Assembly (NCBI GenBank): GCA_964400875.1
Contig: CAYNWK010000065.1
Coordinates: 1 to 23,108 of the forward strand
Direction: 5' to 3'
From: CAYNWK01 sp964400875
GTDB lineage: Bacteria; Chloroflexota; Anaerolineae; Anaerolineales; UBA4823
Length of the DNA: 23,108 nucleotides
In this document: positions 1-9,300 of the stretch, piece after piece
Numbering within the stretch: the stretch's first letter is position 1
Layout: each line of letters begins with the position of its first letter
Notes under the pieces: model-generated
The model's input: the letters and a program-made list of their open reading frames with translations, nothing else
What the model was told of the DNA's origin: nothing
The model's database searches: none
Program-made: the position numbers and the translations under genes

Positions 1-49
1 CGTCTCGGTTTTCAAAGTGCCATCGGTTTACTGGTCGAATAACTTCACA

Positions 50-79
50 CTAATGTTTGTCCTTCGTTTCGGGGCTCAT
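50..79 (-). other. 9-codon ORF with ribosome-binding site, possible leader peptide or broken gene start
   Basis: On the minus strand an AAGGAG Shine-Dalgarno lies 6 nt before an ATG at 79. The frame reads MSPETKDKH and stops at TAG (52-50). After that stop the same frame stays open to the window edge (CEVIRPVNRWHFENRD), but with no ATG, GTG or TTG in it. The ORF is preceded by a good promoter and an operator-like palindrome, so a real translation start is plausible. It could be a leader peptide, the start of a gene interrupted by a nonsense mutation, or chance. The function is unknown. Confidence 0.35.
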
Positions 80-133
80 AGTTTCTCCTTGGGCGAACTG
101 CTGGTAAAAAGAGCAGGTTCCAATGCTAGAGAC

Positions 134-147
134 AGAACGTTTGTTCT
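134..147 (-). promoter_or_regulatory. LexA/DinR-like operator palindrome
   Basis: A perfect inverted repeat, AGAAC-N4-GTTCT, holds the core GAAC-N4-GTTC. This is the core of the SOS box bound by LexA (DinR) in Bacillus and mycobacteria. It lies just downstream of the leftward -10 box, near the expected transcription start, and 55 bp before the short ORF at 79-50. That placement suits a repressor site. The family resemblance is established knowledge; binding is inferred. Confidence 0.5.
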
Positions 148-157
148 ATTATCCATA

Positions 158-186
158 AATTTACCTATTCGCACCTAATTTGTCAA
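158..186 (-). promoter_or_regulatory. Sigma-70-type promoter facing left
   Basis: On the minus strand a consensus -35 TTGACA (186-181) is followed by a 17-nt spacer and a -10 TAAATT (163-158, 4 of 6 matches). Transcription should start near 151 and run out of the window at its left end, passing through the GAAC-N4-GTTC palindrome and the short ORF. It lies beyond the end of the dehydrogenase gene, so it belongs to the next gene to the left. Confidence 0.55.
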
Positions 187-214
187 GGATCTACAAAAAA
201 ATTTTAAGGTATTT

Positions 215-1453
215 TCAATCTCCGAACGCAAAAACGGCCTTGATCGCCCCGTTTTGGCCGCGCTGGTTCAGCATGGTGAGGGCTTTGTCGTAATCTTCGA
301 GCCTGAATTTATGCGTCACCATCCAGCCCAGGTCCAATCCTCCTCGTTGCATCAGGTCAAATACCAGGTCGAAAGCCCGCCAGGTCTTCCCCGCGAAGGG
401 TTCGACGTTGTGATAGGTGTACATGCCGCGCACGTCGAGTTCCTGGGCGAAGATCGCCGTCCAATCCACGTTCTTGGCGATGCCCGGCACACCCACCAGG
501 ATCACCTTCCCTCCGGTGCGCGTCAAGCGCAAGGCGTCATCTAACGATCTATCGCTGCCCACGCATTCAAAGGTGCGATCAATCCCACCGAGCACGGTGC
601 GCTTGCCCACGATCGGTTTGAAGATCTGGGCGCCGGTTAGATCTGCGACCTCCGCCAGGTAGTCGTTCCCCCGGCTGGCGGAGATCACCCGGCTCGCCCC
701 CAGGCGCTGCGCCGCCTCGGCCTGGAAGGGGTGGCGCGCCAGCACGACGATCTCGGCTTGCGAGCCCAGCGCGCGCAGCGCTGCCAGGGTGGTCAGGCCG
801 ATAGTTCCCGCGCCCAGGATCATCACGCGCTCGTGATCTGCGGGAAAATTCTGCAGCGCGGCGTGCAGCCCCACGGCGAACGGCTCGACCATCAGGGCGT
901 TTTCGTCGCTGATCTCGTCCGGCGCCCGGTAGAGCTGGGAGACGTGGGCCAGGTAATAAGGGCTCCAGCTGCCGCCGGTATCCCGGCAGGTGCCGATCAT
1001 CAGGCCCGGCGCCAGCTTCCCCTGGGTCAAATGCTCGCAGCGGTTGACCTCCCCCCGGGCGCAGTAGCGGCACCAGTCTTCCGGGGCAAAGCCGCGCGGC
1101 TCGCACCATAAGGTGGGTTCGACTACCACGCGCTCGCCCACCTGCCAGTCCTCCGCTTGCGCGCCGGTTTGGGCGATCGCGCCGGTGTTCTCGTGCCCGA
1201 ACGTGTAGGGAAAAGAATTCAACGGTTCGTAATAGGGGCTGGTGTGCAGGTGGATGGTGCCGGTATCCGAGCCGCAGATCCCGCCGTAGCGGGTCTTGAC
1301 TACGACCCAATCCTCCCCGGGGAGCTCCGGCTCGGGCACTTCCTCGAGAGAGGTGCAGGATAACCCGCTCCACAGCAGCCTGGGAAAATACTTGCCCAAA
1401 ACCAGGCCCAGGGCGTAGCGCGGCAGGGTGACGTTGAAACGCACCGCCTTCAC
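215..1453 (-). CDS. Zinc-dependent medium-chain dehydrogenase
   Basis: This 412-aa protein is a cytoplasmic NAD(P)-dependent alcohol, polyol or sugar dehydrogenase of the MDR superfamily; the substrate cannot be told. Visible features are the catalytic-zinc cysteine in GGICGSD (C60), GHE (H87-E88), and the later zinc-site glutamate motif VEPFAVGLHA. Structural-zinc cysteines are C117, C128, C131 and C139, with a wider first gap than the usual C-x2-C-x2-C-x7-C. The Rossmann signature GAGTIGL lies near residue 215. The start is GTG at 1453; its GTGA overlaps the TGA stop of the DUF6483 gene by 4 bp, so translation is probably coupled. It is the last gene of the minus-strand cluster. The N-terminus is about 25 residues longer than in compact family members, but the coupled start supports it. 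Confidence 0.88.
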   Translation of the reverse strand: MKAVRFNVTLPRYALGLVLGKYFPRLLWSGLSCTSLEEVPEPELPGEDWVVVKTRYGGICGSDTGTIHLHTSPYYEPLNSFPYTFGHENTGAIAQTGAQAEDWQVGERVVVEPTLWCEPRGFAPEDWCRYCARGEVNRCEHLTQGKLAPGLMIGTCRDTGGSWSPYYLAHVSQLYRAPDEISDENALMVEPFAVGLHAALQNFPADHERVMILGAGTIGLTTLAALRALGSQAEIVVLARHPFQAEAAQRLGASRVISASRGNDYLAEVADLTGAQIFKPIVGKRTVLGGIDRTFECVGSDRSLDDALRLTRTGGKVILVGVPGIAKNVDWTAIFAQELDVRGMYTYHNVEPFAGKTWRAFDLVFDLMQRGGLDLGWMVTHKFRLEDYDKALTMLNQRGQNGAIKAVFAFGD

Positions 1454-2115
1454 CGCTGGCCCTCCAACCAGGCCAGCCGCGCCTGCACGTGAGGCCGGTT
1501 CATGCCTCCTGCCCGTAAAACACTTTCGGGCTGCTCCAACAAATTCCGGTAAAAGGAGAACGCCTCCGGCAAAATAGCCCCTTTCAGGTCCGCCTGCTTG
1601 AGCAGCTCATCGAGCGCCTCTTCCGCCTGAGCGTACTCGCCACGTTGATCGTGGAAAAGGAACAGCGCGTAGCGCGTATCCACGGGCAGGTCGGCTATGA
1701 CCAGTTTCCCTACCAGGTAACCAATTTTTTCGGGCAGTTCCTGGGCCGCCTCGACGTTTTCGCCGAGGGCCACTTCAAGGTAAAAGTTGAGCGCGCGCTG
1801 GAAGCTGTCTTTACTCTCGACCACTTTCCCCATGGCCGCATAGATTTCGCCCTGCTCGGTGAACAAGTCGGCGATCAGCGACAGCCGCCTGGTATCCAGT
1901 TTGCTACCGGGAGTGAGCGCCGCCAGCAGGCTTTGTTCGTCCATTTGCTTGACGAGCTCGGCCCGCAGCCCCAGCAGCTGCTCGACAGCCTGGTCGATAG
2001 CCTGCAGGGCCTCCTGGTGCTGCCCGGCTTTCTTCAGGCCGGCGATGGTCGCCAGCGCTGCAACAGCCTGGTTGATCATGCGGATCAGGTAATCTTCTGT
2101 GAGCATTGGCTTCAT
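1450..2115 (-). CDS. DUF6483-like helical protein
   Basis: This 221-aa, soluble, almost wholly helical protein opens with MLTEDYLIRMINQAVAAL and a following segment rich in Leu, Ala and Glu. I recognise the start as typical of the DUF6483 family, which is common in Firmicutes and Chloroflexota and has no known function. The middle (about residues 75-115) and the stretch around 160-180 (RGEYAQAEEALDELL) look like single TPR-type helix pairs, so a protein-binding scaffold is possible. There is no signal peptide or membrane segment. A second possible start is the ATG at 2106. The gene overlaps the dehydrogenase downstream by 4 bp and lies 55 bp after the cupin gene. Confidence 0.75.
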   Translation of the reverse strand: MKPMLTEDYLIRMINQAVAALATIAGLKKAGQHQEALQAIDQAVEQLLGLRAELVKQMDEQSLLAALTPGSKLDTRRLSLIADLFTEQGEIYAAMGKVVESKDSFQRALNFYLEVALGENVEAAQELPEKIGYLVGKLVIADLPVDTRYALFLFHDQRGEYAQAEEALDELLKQADLKGAILPEAFSFYRNLLEQPESVLRAGGMNRPHVQARLAWLEGQR

Positions 2116-2170
2116 TGTGTATGTATTCGCTAAACGGCGTCGTTCAACCTTTTAGCCTGTACCAGCCAAC

Positions 2171-2473
2171 CTAATACGCCGGAGGGGCGTAGATGCTGAT
2201 CGTTTCCAGGGGCTGGTCGCCGTTGTTGCGGATCTCGTGAGCTTTCCCGCGCTCGATCAGCACGAGCGATCCGGGGGAACGCTGGTACTCTCGTTCCGCT
2301 ATCGTCGCGCTCCCAGCAAGCACGTATAACCACTCGTCGCTCTCCGTGTGCCGGTTGCTCGGACCGCCGGTGCTGCTCCCTGCAGAAACCGCCATGGGGG
2401 CAGCCTGCGAACGGGGACTGCCCCCGAGCACTTCGAATCCATTAAGCAGTTTAATCTCGAAGCGTTGCATCAT
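2171..2473 (-). CDS. Small cupin-domain protein
   Basis: This 100-aa protein is a single conserved beta-barrel (cupin_2 type). Motif 1 is H42-T-E44-S-D-E47 with G54 seven residues on; the usual HxH has become HxE, so the metal site may be altered. Motif 2 is GSLVLIERGKAHEIRN (68-83) with H79. Such small cupins bind a metal and act as isomerases, dioxygenases or sensors; the role here cannot be assigned. The start is ambiguous: two adjacent ATGs follow GAGAGG, and the second (2470) has the better spacing. It follows the thioesterase gene by 39 bp in the same orientation. Confidence 0.8.
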   Translation of the reverse strand: MMQRFEIKLLNGFEVLGGSPRSQAAPMAVSAGSSTGGPSNRHTESDEWLYVLAGSATIAEREYQRSPGSLVLIERGKAHEIRNNGDQPLETISIYAPPAY

Positions 2474-2512
2474 GCCTCTCGAATTTACTCTTGCCCTGTT
2501 TGAAGAGGGCGA

Positions 2513-2938
2513 TCATGCTTTCAGTTGGGCGCGATAAACGGCGCGGAATTCGTCCGGGAAAAGCGCCGGGTTTCCGCTGGACATGTCGATCAGGCAGCCG
2601 ACCTGATCGGCCGTCGTCCTGACCTGGTCGCCAACGCTGAATTCGGCGTAAAATTCGAACTTCAGGCGGCGAAGTCGAGTGACCCACATGCGGCCCTGCG
2701 GCCTGTCCTGGATGGTGACCGGCTGCAGATAGCGAATGCGCGTCTCTACCAACGTGGGCGCCAGCCCGGCGTCCAAGAGCTTTTCCAGCGGGTAATATTG
2801 CTCCAGGATGGTCAGACGCAGGTCCTCCAGCCAGCGGACATAGACGATGTTGCTGACGACCCCTGCGAAATCGATATCATAAGTCCGCACCGGGAAACTC
2901 AGCTTGACTTCCATGGCCCGCTGTTGAGAAGCAGTCAT
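2513..2938 (-). CDS. Acyl-CoA thioesterase, YbgC/4HBT hotdog family
   Basis: This 141-aa, single hotdog-domain protein has the length typical of the family. The N-terminal motif YDIDFAGVVSNIVYVRWLED (residues 20-39) matches the YbgC/4-hydroxybenzoyl-CoA thioesterase signature, with D23 at the position of the catalytic aspartate. The central part (residues 64-110) contains the usual ETRIRYLQP and LKFEFYAEF strands. It should hydrolyse an acyl-CoA or acyl-ACP thioester in the cytoplasm; chain specificity cannot be seen. The ATG at 2938 follows AGAGGA with good spacing. It lies 20 bp after the DUF1614 gene and probably shares its transcript. Confidence 0.88.
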   Translation of the reverse strand: MTASQQRAMEVKLSFPVRTYDIDFAGVVSNIVYVRWLEDLRLTILEQYYPLEKLLDAGLAPTLVETRIRYLQPVTIQDRPQGRMWVTRLRRLKFEFYAEFSVGDQVRTTADQVGCLIDMSSGNPALFPDEFRAVYRAQLKA

Positions 2939-2958
2939 CGGCTATCCTCTCTACTCAG

Positions 2959-3642
2959 CTACGCCAGCAGTACCGCGATCAGGCTGGAGAGCACGATGCC
3001 GTCAAAGGTTCCCGCTCCACCGATGCTGGCTGTGGTTGTGGCGATGCGTTCGATGTCATCCATGTGCAGCAAATCCGCGCCGATCAGCGGGCCCAGCACA
3101 CCGGCGGAAAAGGCTACCGAAGGAGCGTAATCGGGCAGCAGGATCAATCCGCAAGCAGCAGCCAGCAGGGCCGGGATAAAAGGGTTCAAGGCGATGCCTA
3201 GCTGCGGAACCGGGCGGGCCAAGAAATAACAGGCCGCAACGTTGAGCGCGATGGCGCCCAGGCCGACCAGCAAGGCGTAGATCCCTTGAGAGTTCAAGCG
3301 CAGCAGCTCGTAAATCGACACGGCAAAGGGTATCAACGCGCCGCCCAGGTTAATGGCGATCACGGTGAACTCGATGCGCTGCATTTGCGGGGGAAAGAAC
3401 CGGTTCAGACCGAACATGCGCGTCGACGGCAGTTCGATCGGTTCTTCCCGCTCGATGCGGCTGACCGGGATGTTAATCAGCCCGCCGAAAAAAATACCGA
3501 GGGCGATAAGCACCGCAGAAGCCGGACTCAAACCCAGCTTTTGCAGCGCAGCCAGCATGGCGTTTGCCAAAAATAAAGGGAATAAAAGCACCCCGGCAAA
3601 GATCAAGAGCGCCAGGCAGCCCGAAGGCATGGGTAAACGCAT
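2959..3642 (-). CDS. DUF1614 family integral membrane protein
   Basis: This 227-aa protein is very hydrophobic, with about six or seven predicted membrane segments. The N-terminal part has the pattern GIFFGGLINIPVSRIE (about 49-64), and the C-terminus ends in a glycine-rich motif, IGGAGTFDGIVLSSLIAVLLA (the last 21 residues). Both are characteristic of DUF1614, a membrane family of unknown function found in archaea and thermophilic or anaerobic bacteria. The ATG at 3642 follows AAAGGA. It lies 17 bp after the DUF2298 gene, so the two membrane proteins may be made together. Confidence 0.8.
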   Translation of the reverse strand: MRLPMPSGCLALLIFAGVLLFPLFLANAMLAALQKLGLSPASAVLIALGIFFGGLINIPVSRIEREEPIELPSTRMFGLNRFFPPQMQRIEFTVIAINLGGALIPFAVSIYELLRLNSQGIYALLVGLGAIALNVAACYFLARPVPQLGIALNPFIPALLAAACGLILLPDYAPSVAFSAGVLGPLIGADLLHMDDIERIATTTASIGGAGTFDGIVLSSLIAVLLA

Positions 3643-3659
3643 GGTTGTCCTTTCGAGAA

Positions 3660-6326
3660 TCAGCGTTCGTAAATAGTCAAGTCCCCCGCCTGGTAAACCG
3701 GCTCCATGAAGGCCTCGAATTTGCGGTCGAACACCGGCTGGTAGAACTCCCTTTCCAGGTCACTGACGATCACGTATTTCACATTGTAGCGGTCGAGCAG
3801 CGGTTCGGTCACCTCCCAGCTGCGGCTCTGGTAGATAGTGCGGATATCACCTTCACGGTTGGCGACCGTAGAGAAATAAGGGCCGCGCCACTGGCTTTCA
3901 TGGTTGACCCAGCCCATCACCGTGGGCAGTCCGGTCGCCATGGAAATGCGCGAGGAGCGGCCTTCAACCCAATACGCGCCGCGGGTGCCTTCCAGGATCA
4001 CGGGGGCGTCATCGACGTTCTCCTCAAGCCAGCGAATAGCAGCCCAATCATTCGGATAATTGCGGGCGAAATAAGCCATGCCATCCAGGGTGGGTGGTCC
4101 GGCAAAACCGCCGGTTTTGGCGGCGATCCCGCCGTATGTGTAAATCAACCCCAAAAAGATTGCCAAAGCCATCACGATCCCACTGAACCACTTTGCCAGA
4201 CGGCCGGCCCAGGCAAACAAATACCACAGCCCAAAGGCCGAAACCAGCGCCCATAACACCCAGGCCTGAAAGTAAAACTTGAAGAGGGTGTTCATGCGAG
4301 TGCCGAAATTATCGCGCAGGTAAAGGAACTCCGGGCCGATCAGCAGCAGCGCTCCAGTCAGGATCATCGGCAGGGCCATCAGCAGCGCTGGAGAAGCGAG
4401 CGCATCTAGGTCAGGATTCGAACCCGGGTTGGGTCGCGGGTGCGGGTTGCCCGCCGGGTTGGGGTTGTTCTTTACCGGCACGGGCGCAGCGCCGCCACGA
4501 TCCGTCGGCTGCGCAGCAGGCCCTCGGACAGAGACGACCCGGCGCAGCGCGCCGACCACCAATCCCATGCTCAGCCCGATCACCGCCGCCGGGTAGATGG
4601 TTGCCAGGCTGTCCACCAGCCGGCGCTGCCAGAGCAGGCGCCAGGCCTGATCCCTGGACAGGGGCGCGATGACCTGGTCCACGAAATCCACTGCCGTAGG
4701 GTTCAAGGAGGCCATTCCGGTCAGCAGGCTGACGGCGAGCGCCAGCAAAGCGATGATCCCCAAACCGGAGAACACCGCAGCGCGCCCATCCAGGCGCTCT
4801 CGCCAGCGCAAGGCGCACCAACCCAGGAACAGGCTCACGCCGAGCAGCACCGGTCCGAACATCACAAAGATCTGTTGGAAGCGGGTGGGATAAATCAGGT
4901 TCGGCAGGATGCCCCCGGCCTGGGATTGGAAGGTCAGGTAGAAGGGAAAATAGAGCAGCACCCCGATGAACAGCAAGCTCGCCCCGAACTTCAACGGGTA
5001 GCTCCATGCGCGGACCAGTCCCTGCCAGCCCCACCCAGACCCTAACCCGATCACTAGCGCCGCCAGGACCAGGAACCAGTAGATCGGGAAATCCCAGGTG
5101 TTAAGCGCAGCCAGCCCGCCGAGCAGCACGCCCGAGAAAAGCAGACGATCCAGCGGTGGGAAAGGAGGCGTGGCCTCGGCGGCGGATTCCAGGGCCAGTT
5201 CCCGGCCCCACAACAGCCATTCAAGCGCCAGACCGATGGACAGGATCACGAAAGGCAGCGCCAACACGTGCGGGTGCATGTCACCCAACACGAAAGAGAA
5301 AGCTGGATTCTCGTCGATAGCTTCAGTCTCGACCCCGATCAAGTTGCGGTCGTGCACCACCCGGGCGGCGAAGAACCACTCTTCCAGGTTCAGATCGATG
5401 CCGGCCTGGTCGGAGGGCGGCGGGGTATCCAGGCGCTTGAGGTCCAGCCAGCGCCAAAAATTGATCAGTCCGGCGCGCAATCCGGGCGGGCCGGTAGATT
5501 CGACGGCTTCGCCTTGGATATCTCCAAAGTCGTAATACACCGCCGGAACCTGGGCGCGGGCCAGCAGGCCGTTATCGTGGGCCAGCTCCAGGGCGCCGTA
5601 AAAGTTGCCCACCAGCAGCACCATCAAGGGACCCAACAAAGCGGGCCAAAACGCAGCCGGCAACGAAGCCGGGGACTGCTGGAGCGCCGGAGAGCGCCAG
5701 CGCCGGGCCAGGCCGATCAGGTTTACACTCACCCCCAGCGCGGCGACGGCGGTGAGGGCAAAGAGCAGCGCTAACCCGAGGTTGAAGGCCACGGCGGAGG
5801 CCGCGCCGGTCAAGCGCGCCAGCGCGTCGATGATCACGTAGCCGAAGTAATAGTAACTGATGGCGTGCCCCGAAAGCCAGGCGTCGTGGGGCGGAAAGCT
5901 CGGGCTACGCAAGATTGAATTGATGAACATGAACTCCATCGGCTTCTCGGTGCCAAAGATGTTCGGATCGTAGGCGCGCACCAGGGCCCAACCGGCGAAG
6001 GCCATCAGGAAGAGTAGCTCCACCAGAAAGATGTAGCGGCGCTGCTCACGCAGCCAGTCTCTGATTGCTCCCAGGCCTCGATCTCGAGCGGCCAGCGCCC
6101 CCAGCCCAGCCAGCAGGATCAACGCCAGGAACAGCCCGCCGGCGTTGTTGCGCAGCAGCCCCAGCGAGCCGGAAATCCAGAACAAATAGCTGAACGCCAG
6201 CACGCCCAGGGGCTTGGAGAAAACGTACCCCCGGTCCGGCAGGTGTTCGAAGAAGCGGAAGGTGAGCGGCAGAGCCAGCAGCCCGAACAGGGAAACGGCC
6301 AGGTACCAAAGGATGAAGCTTAGCAT
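3660..6326 (-). CDS. DUF2298 (YYY-motif) polytopic membrane protein
   Basis: This 888-aa protein has more than ten membrane helices. The family-defining segment is seen at residues 120-163: YDPNIFGTEKPMEF, then SYYYFGY (157-163). Further family motifs are DMHPHVLALPF (349-359) and FGTRMNTLFKFYFQAW after the linker. The C-terminal soluble part carries WLEEN, GRSSRISMATGLP and RYNVKYVIVSDLE, as in GT-C-like glycosyltransferases and DUF2298 proteins, so transfer of a sugar to an extracellular acceptor is a reasonable guess but not shown. A proline/asparagine-rich insert (about 600-644) separates two membrane blocks. No Shine-Dalgarno is seen; instead TAAAAT lies 8 nt before the ATG. Confidence 0.85.
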   Translation of the reverse strand: MLSFILWYLAVSLFGLLALPLTFRFFEHLPDRGYVFSKPLGVLAFSYLFWISGSLGLLRNNAGGLFLALILLAGLGALAARDRGLGAIRDWLREQRRYIFLVELLFLMAFAGWALVRAYDPNIFGTEKPMEFMFINSILRSPSFPPHDAWLSGHAISYYYFGYVIIDALARLTGAASAVAFNLGLALLFALTAVAALGVSVNLIGLARRWRSPALQQSPASLPAAFWPALLGPLMVLLVGNFYGALELAHDNGLLARAQVPAVYYDFGDIQGEAVESTGPPGLRAGLINFWRWLDLKRLDTPPPSDQAGIDLNLEEWFFAARVVHDRNLIGVETEAIDENPAFSFVLGDMHPHVLALPFVILSIGLALEWLLWGRELALESAAEATPPFPPLDRLLFSGVLLGGLAALNTWDFPIYWFLVLAALVIGLGSGWGWQGLVRAWSYPLKFGASLLFIGVLLYFPFYLTFQSQAGGILPNLIYPTRFQQIFVMFGPVLLGVSLFLGWCALRWRERLDGRAAVFSGLGIIALLALAVSLLTGMASLNPTAVDFVDQVIAPLSRDQAWRLLWQRRLVDSLATIYPAAVIGLSMGLVVGALRRVVSVRGPAAQPTDRGGAAPVPVKNNPNPAGNPHPRPNPGSNPDLDALASPALLMALPMILTGALLLIGPEFLYLRDNFGTRMNTLFKFYFQAWVLWALVSAFGLWYLFAWAGRLAKWFSGIVMALAIFLGLIYTYGGIAAKTGGFAGPPTLDGMAYFARNYPNDWAAIRWLEENVDDAPVILEGTRGAYWVEGRSSRISMATGLPTVMGWVNHESQWRGPYFSTVANREGDIRTIYQSRSWEVTEPLLDRYNVKYVIVSDLEREFYQPVFDRKFEAFMEPVYQAGDLTIYER
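4426..4464 (+). other. G-quadruplex-forming tract inside the DUF2298 gene
   Basis: On the plus strand, which is the template strand for the gene, four G3 runs occur at 4426-4428, 4431-4433, 4438-4440 and 4444-4446, with loops of 2, 4 and 3 nt. Two more runs follow at 4456-4458 and 4461-4464. This meets the usual G3-N1-7 rule for an intramolecular quadruplex. It encodes the Asn/Pro/Gly-rich linker of the membrane protein, so it may be only a by-product of that composition. Confidence 0.45.
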
Positions 6327-6334
6327 CGGGCTTT

Positions 6335-6340
6335 ATTTTA
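6335..6340 (-). promoter_or_regulatory. -10-like box just before the DUF2298 gene
   Basis: TAAAAT on the minus strand ends 8 nt before the ATG at 6326, and there is no Shine-Dalgarno. A transcript from here would have a leader of only a few bases. This resembles the TANNNT-N6-ATG arrangement before three other genes in the window, with slightly wider spacing. No convincing -35 is seen. Confidence 0.35.
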
Positions 6341-6368
6341 AACCACAACTATGGGATTGAGCACTGCG

Positions 6369-9300
6369 CTAAGGCACGATTTCACGCAGGCTGACCCCGC
6401 GTGATGATGTCCCGCCCGCCAGAAAGTTTCCATCCGGTGAGAAAGCCAGGTTGATCACTTCATAGCGCCGGTCCGGATACTCCTTAAGCAGATCGCCCCC
6501 TGCTACTTTCCATAATCGCACCGTGTGATCGTAAGAAGACGTCGCCAGGATAGCGCCGTCCGGCGAGAAGGCCACGTTGCTGACCCAATCGTTATGGCGC
6601 AATGCGTACAAATATTCAGCGGTTAATTCGCCCCCCGGTCCGGTGGTCAGCCGCCACAAGATGGCCTGGAAGTCTTGCGCCGTGGAAGCCAGGTAGCCCC
6701 CGTCCCGGCTGATGGCGATGTTCTTGATCTTACCGGTGTGCCCTGCCAGGCGCATGACCACCTCCCCATCGGAGACTCGTTGGACCCAGATGTATTTGTC
6801 GCCGGGACTGAAGAACAGGTATCTTCCGTCCGGAGAGAAAGTTAAATCTCCCACGTAGCTGGTCGGGTAATCGTAGCGCTTGATGGGGACAAATCTCCCG
6901 TCTGTGTTCTCCCAGATCCAGATCGCACGCAGTGCGCCAACCGCCAGGTAGCGTCCATCCGGCGAGAAGGCGACGCTGCGTACCAGTCCGGGCAGGCCGT
7001 GGAAGCGGGCGAGCAGCGCTCCGTCCGCCACCCGCCAGATCAAAACCGAGGCGTCATGGGAGCCGCTGGCCAGCAAAGCGCCGTCCGGCGAGAGCGCTAC
7101 GCTGCTGATCAGTTTCTCGTGCCCGACCAGGGTATGCAGCAACTCCCTTTGCTCGAAATCCCATACTTCAACTTCACCGGCGTTCGTCCCCACAGCCAGG
7201 ATCTTGCCGTCTTGCGAAAATGCCAGGGCGTTGACCCGGTAGCGCGGTTGATCGGTTTCGCCGAGGAATTCTGCCTTAAAACCCGGCTCACCCGAAAAAC
7301 GCGCGTCCGAGTTTATCAGGGACGACTCGCCGGTTTCCAGGTTCTGCAGGCGGATGTTGGCGCACACCTCGAAATAAGTGCAGTGCAGGGATTGTTCCAT
7401 GACGGCTGCCCAGCCTCCGTCGGCGGAGATCTCAGGAAAAGCGAAAAGCCTTTCGCTGGCCCCCTCGGACACCGGACGAATCACGCCGCGCGCCCCATCG
7501 TAAAGCATGATCTGGTTGCAGGCTGGCAGGTTGAAGAAATCTCCACACATCACCGCATCGTCGGAGCCCATATTCTGGGCGCTGGAGGTGAACAGGACGA
7601 AGCGCCCATCTGGAGATATGTCAATGGTCTGGCCCCAGGCGTTTCGTCCGAATGGGGATACCCCGCTGTCATCGTTGCCCTGCTGGCCGTCCGGGGCTTG
7701 GCTGATCAATTTGACTTCACCGGTCGAACGATCCCGCAAGAACACGTCCACGCGCCGGTTGGCGTCGCCCGGGACTAGCGCTTCGGAAGATGAGGCGAAG
7801 GCGACGTAACGCCCATCTGCCGAAATCTTTGTGTTGAAGAACATACCTGTAACCGGGGTTCCGTCGCTGTCCAGGTTTTGGGGTTCGAAGACGCCGCGCA
7901 GGCGGTCAAACACGAAGGCAACCGAGCCATACACACCCAACCGGCTGGTTATGCCGTCTCCAGCGGATAGGGTCAGGGCTAGAAAACGCCCGTCCGCGGA
8001 CAGGCTCACGGGAGGCATACCCGCCTGGTAGTTACGCCCAATGGGGAGCTGCTCGGTCATTCCGGTCTCCCGATCGTAAATGGACAAATTGACGCAGCCT
8101 GCCGGCTTCCGCGCCGGATCGCAGATCGCCTCCTGGCCCGGCGCCGGTTTTTCTGCCAGGCTCCAATAGACGACTACCCCTCCGTCGTCCGAGATGCTCG
8201 GGAATACACCGCCAGTCCCTTCGCTCAGCAGCTGGGTGTAACCGTACTGGCGGTCTCGCAGATACACATGCCAGCAATCACCAAAAATATCGTTCCACGA
8301 TGCAGCGCACGGCGAGGCGCCCTCGGGCGCCAGGTCTGCTGCTGTGGAAGTGAAGACCAGCCAACGCCCGTCAGCCGAGATGCTGGGAGACTGGCTGTAG
8401 CCTTTCGCAGGTTGCCCATCTTCAGCGGCGCTGATCAATTCGACCGCCCCTTGAACTCGATCGTAGACGTAAACGTTGACCTGATCCTCCCCGACGGCCA
8501 GGTCGGCGAATGTCGAGGTAAACGCCAGGTAGCGACCATCGGCGGACAGGCTGGGCTCGCTGTTAAACAGGTTGGGCATCGCAGCAGGGGTGCCCGAGTC
8601 CCCTGAAACCAGGCCTTTGACCACCGGGTCGCTCACCTCAATAGGATCCGGGGGGCCGTACCGGGAGCGCGCCTGTACGTCCGCATCGACTTGCTGATTA
8701 AGCTGCACGCCCAGCCAGGCGCTCAATCCGGCGATCACGAGCACCAGAGCAAACCATCCGAATTTTGCGAGAGGCAGCTCGATCTGGGGCAGACGCCGCC
8801 GGGGGCGCAGGCCCGCAAACGCCTGTGCTTTTAACCCGCTGGCGTCCACCAGCCGGAAATCATCATCACTGAGGCGGGCGTGCACGGCTCCCCGCACGAC
8901 CCGTTCAAACCCTTCTTGCTCAAGGGAGCCTGCCTCCAAGAGCCGCTCTCGGACAGTTTCGAGGCGCGCTTCGATCTCTCCGGGGAGCCGATCCAGGACC
9001 TGGGCGATCTCTTCAACCTCCAAGCCGCATTGAAATCTCAAGATGAAGATCAAACGAGCCATTTCCGGGAGCCTGTCCGCAGCGGCGAGTAAAACTGCAT
9101 TGGTTCCCTCCGCAGGAGGCTCTCTTCTCCTTCTCTCCATCACAGACTTCTGATGAGCGAGGCGCCTTAAATATTTCCGCCCTCGGCGCATCCAGCGCTG
9201 GCCTCGGGTCCGGTCCACAGCCAGCCCGAACAGCCAGCCGCTCACGCTGATCTGGCCGCGAAAGCCCTCCGGATTGCGGATCGCGCTTAAAAACACCTTG

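Noticed and set aside
4412..4435. tRNA-like string (GATTCGAACCCGGG) inside the DUF2298 gene
   Set aside because: There is no acceptor stem or anticodon arm at tRNA spacing, and the region codes for the linker of a well-supported protein.
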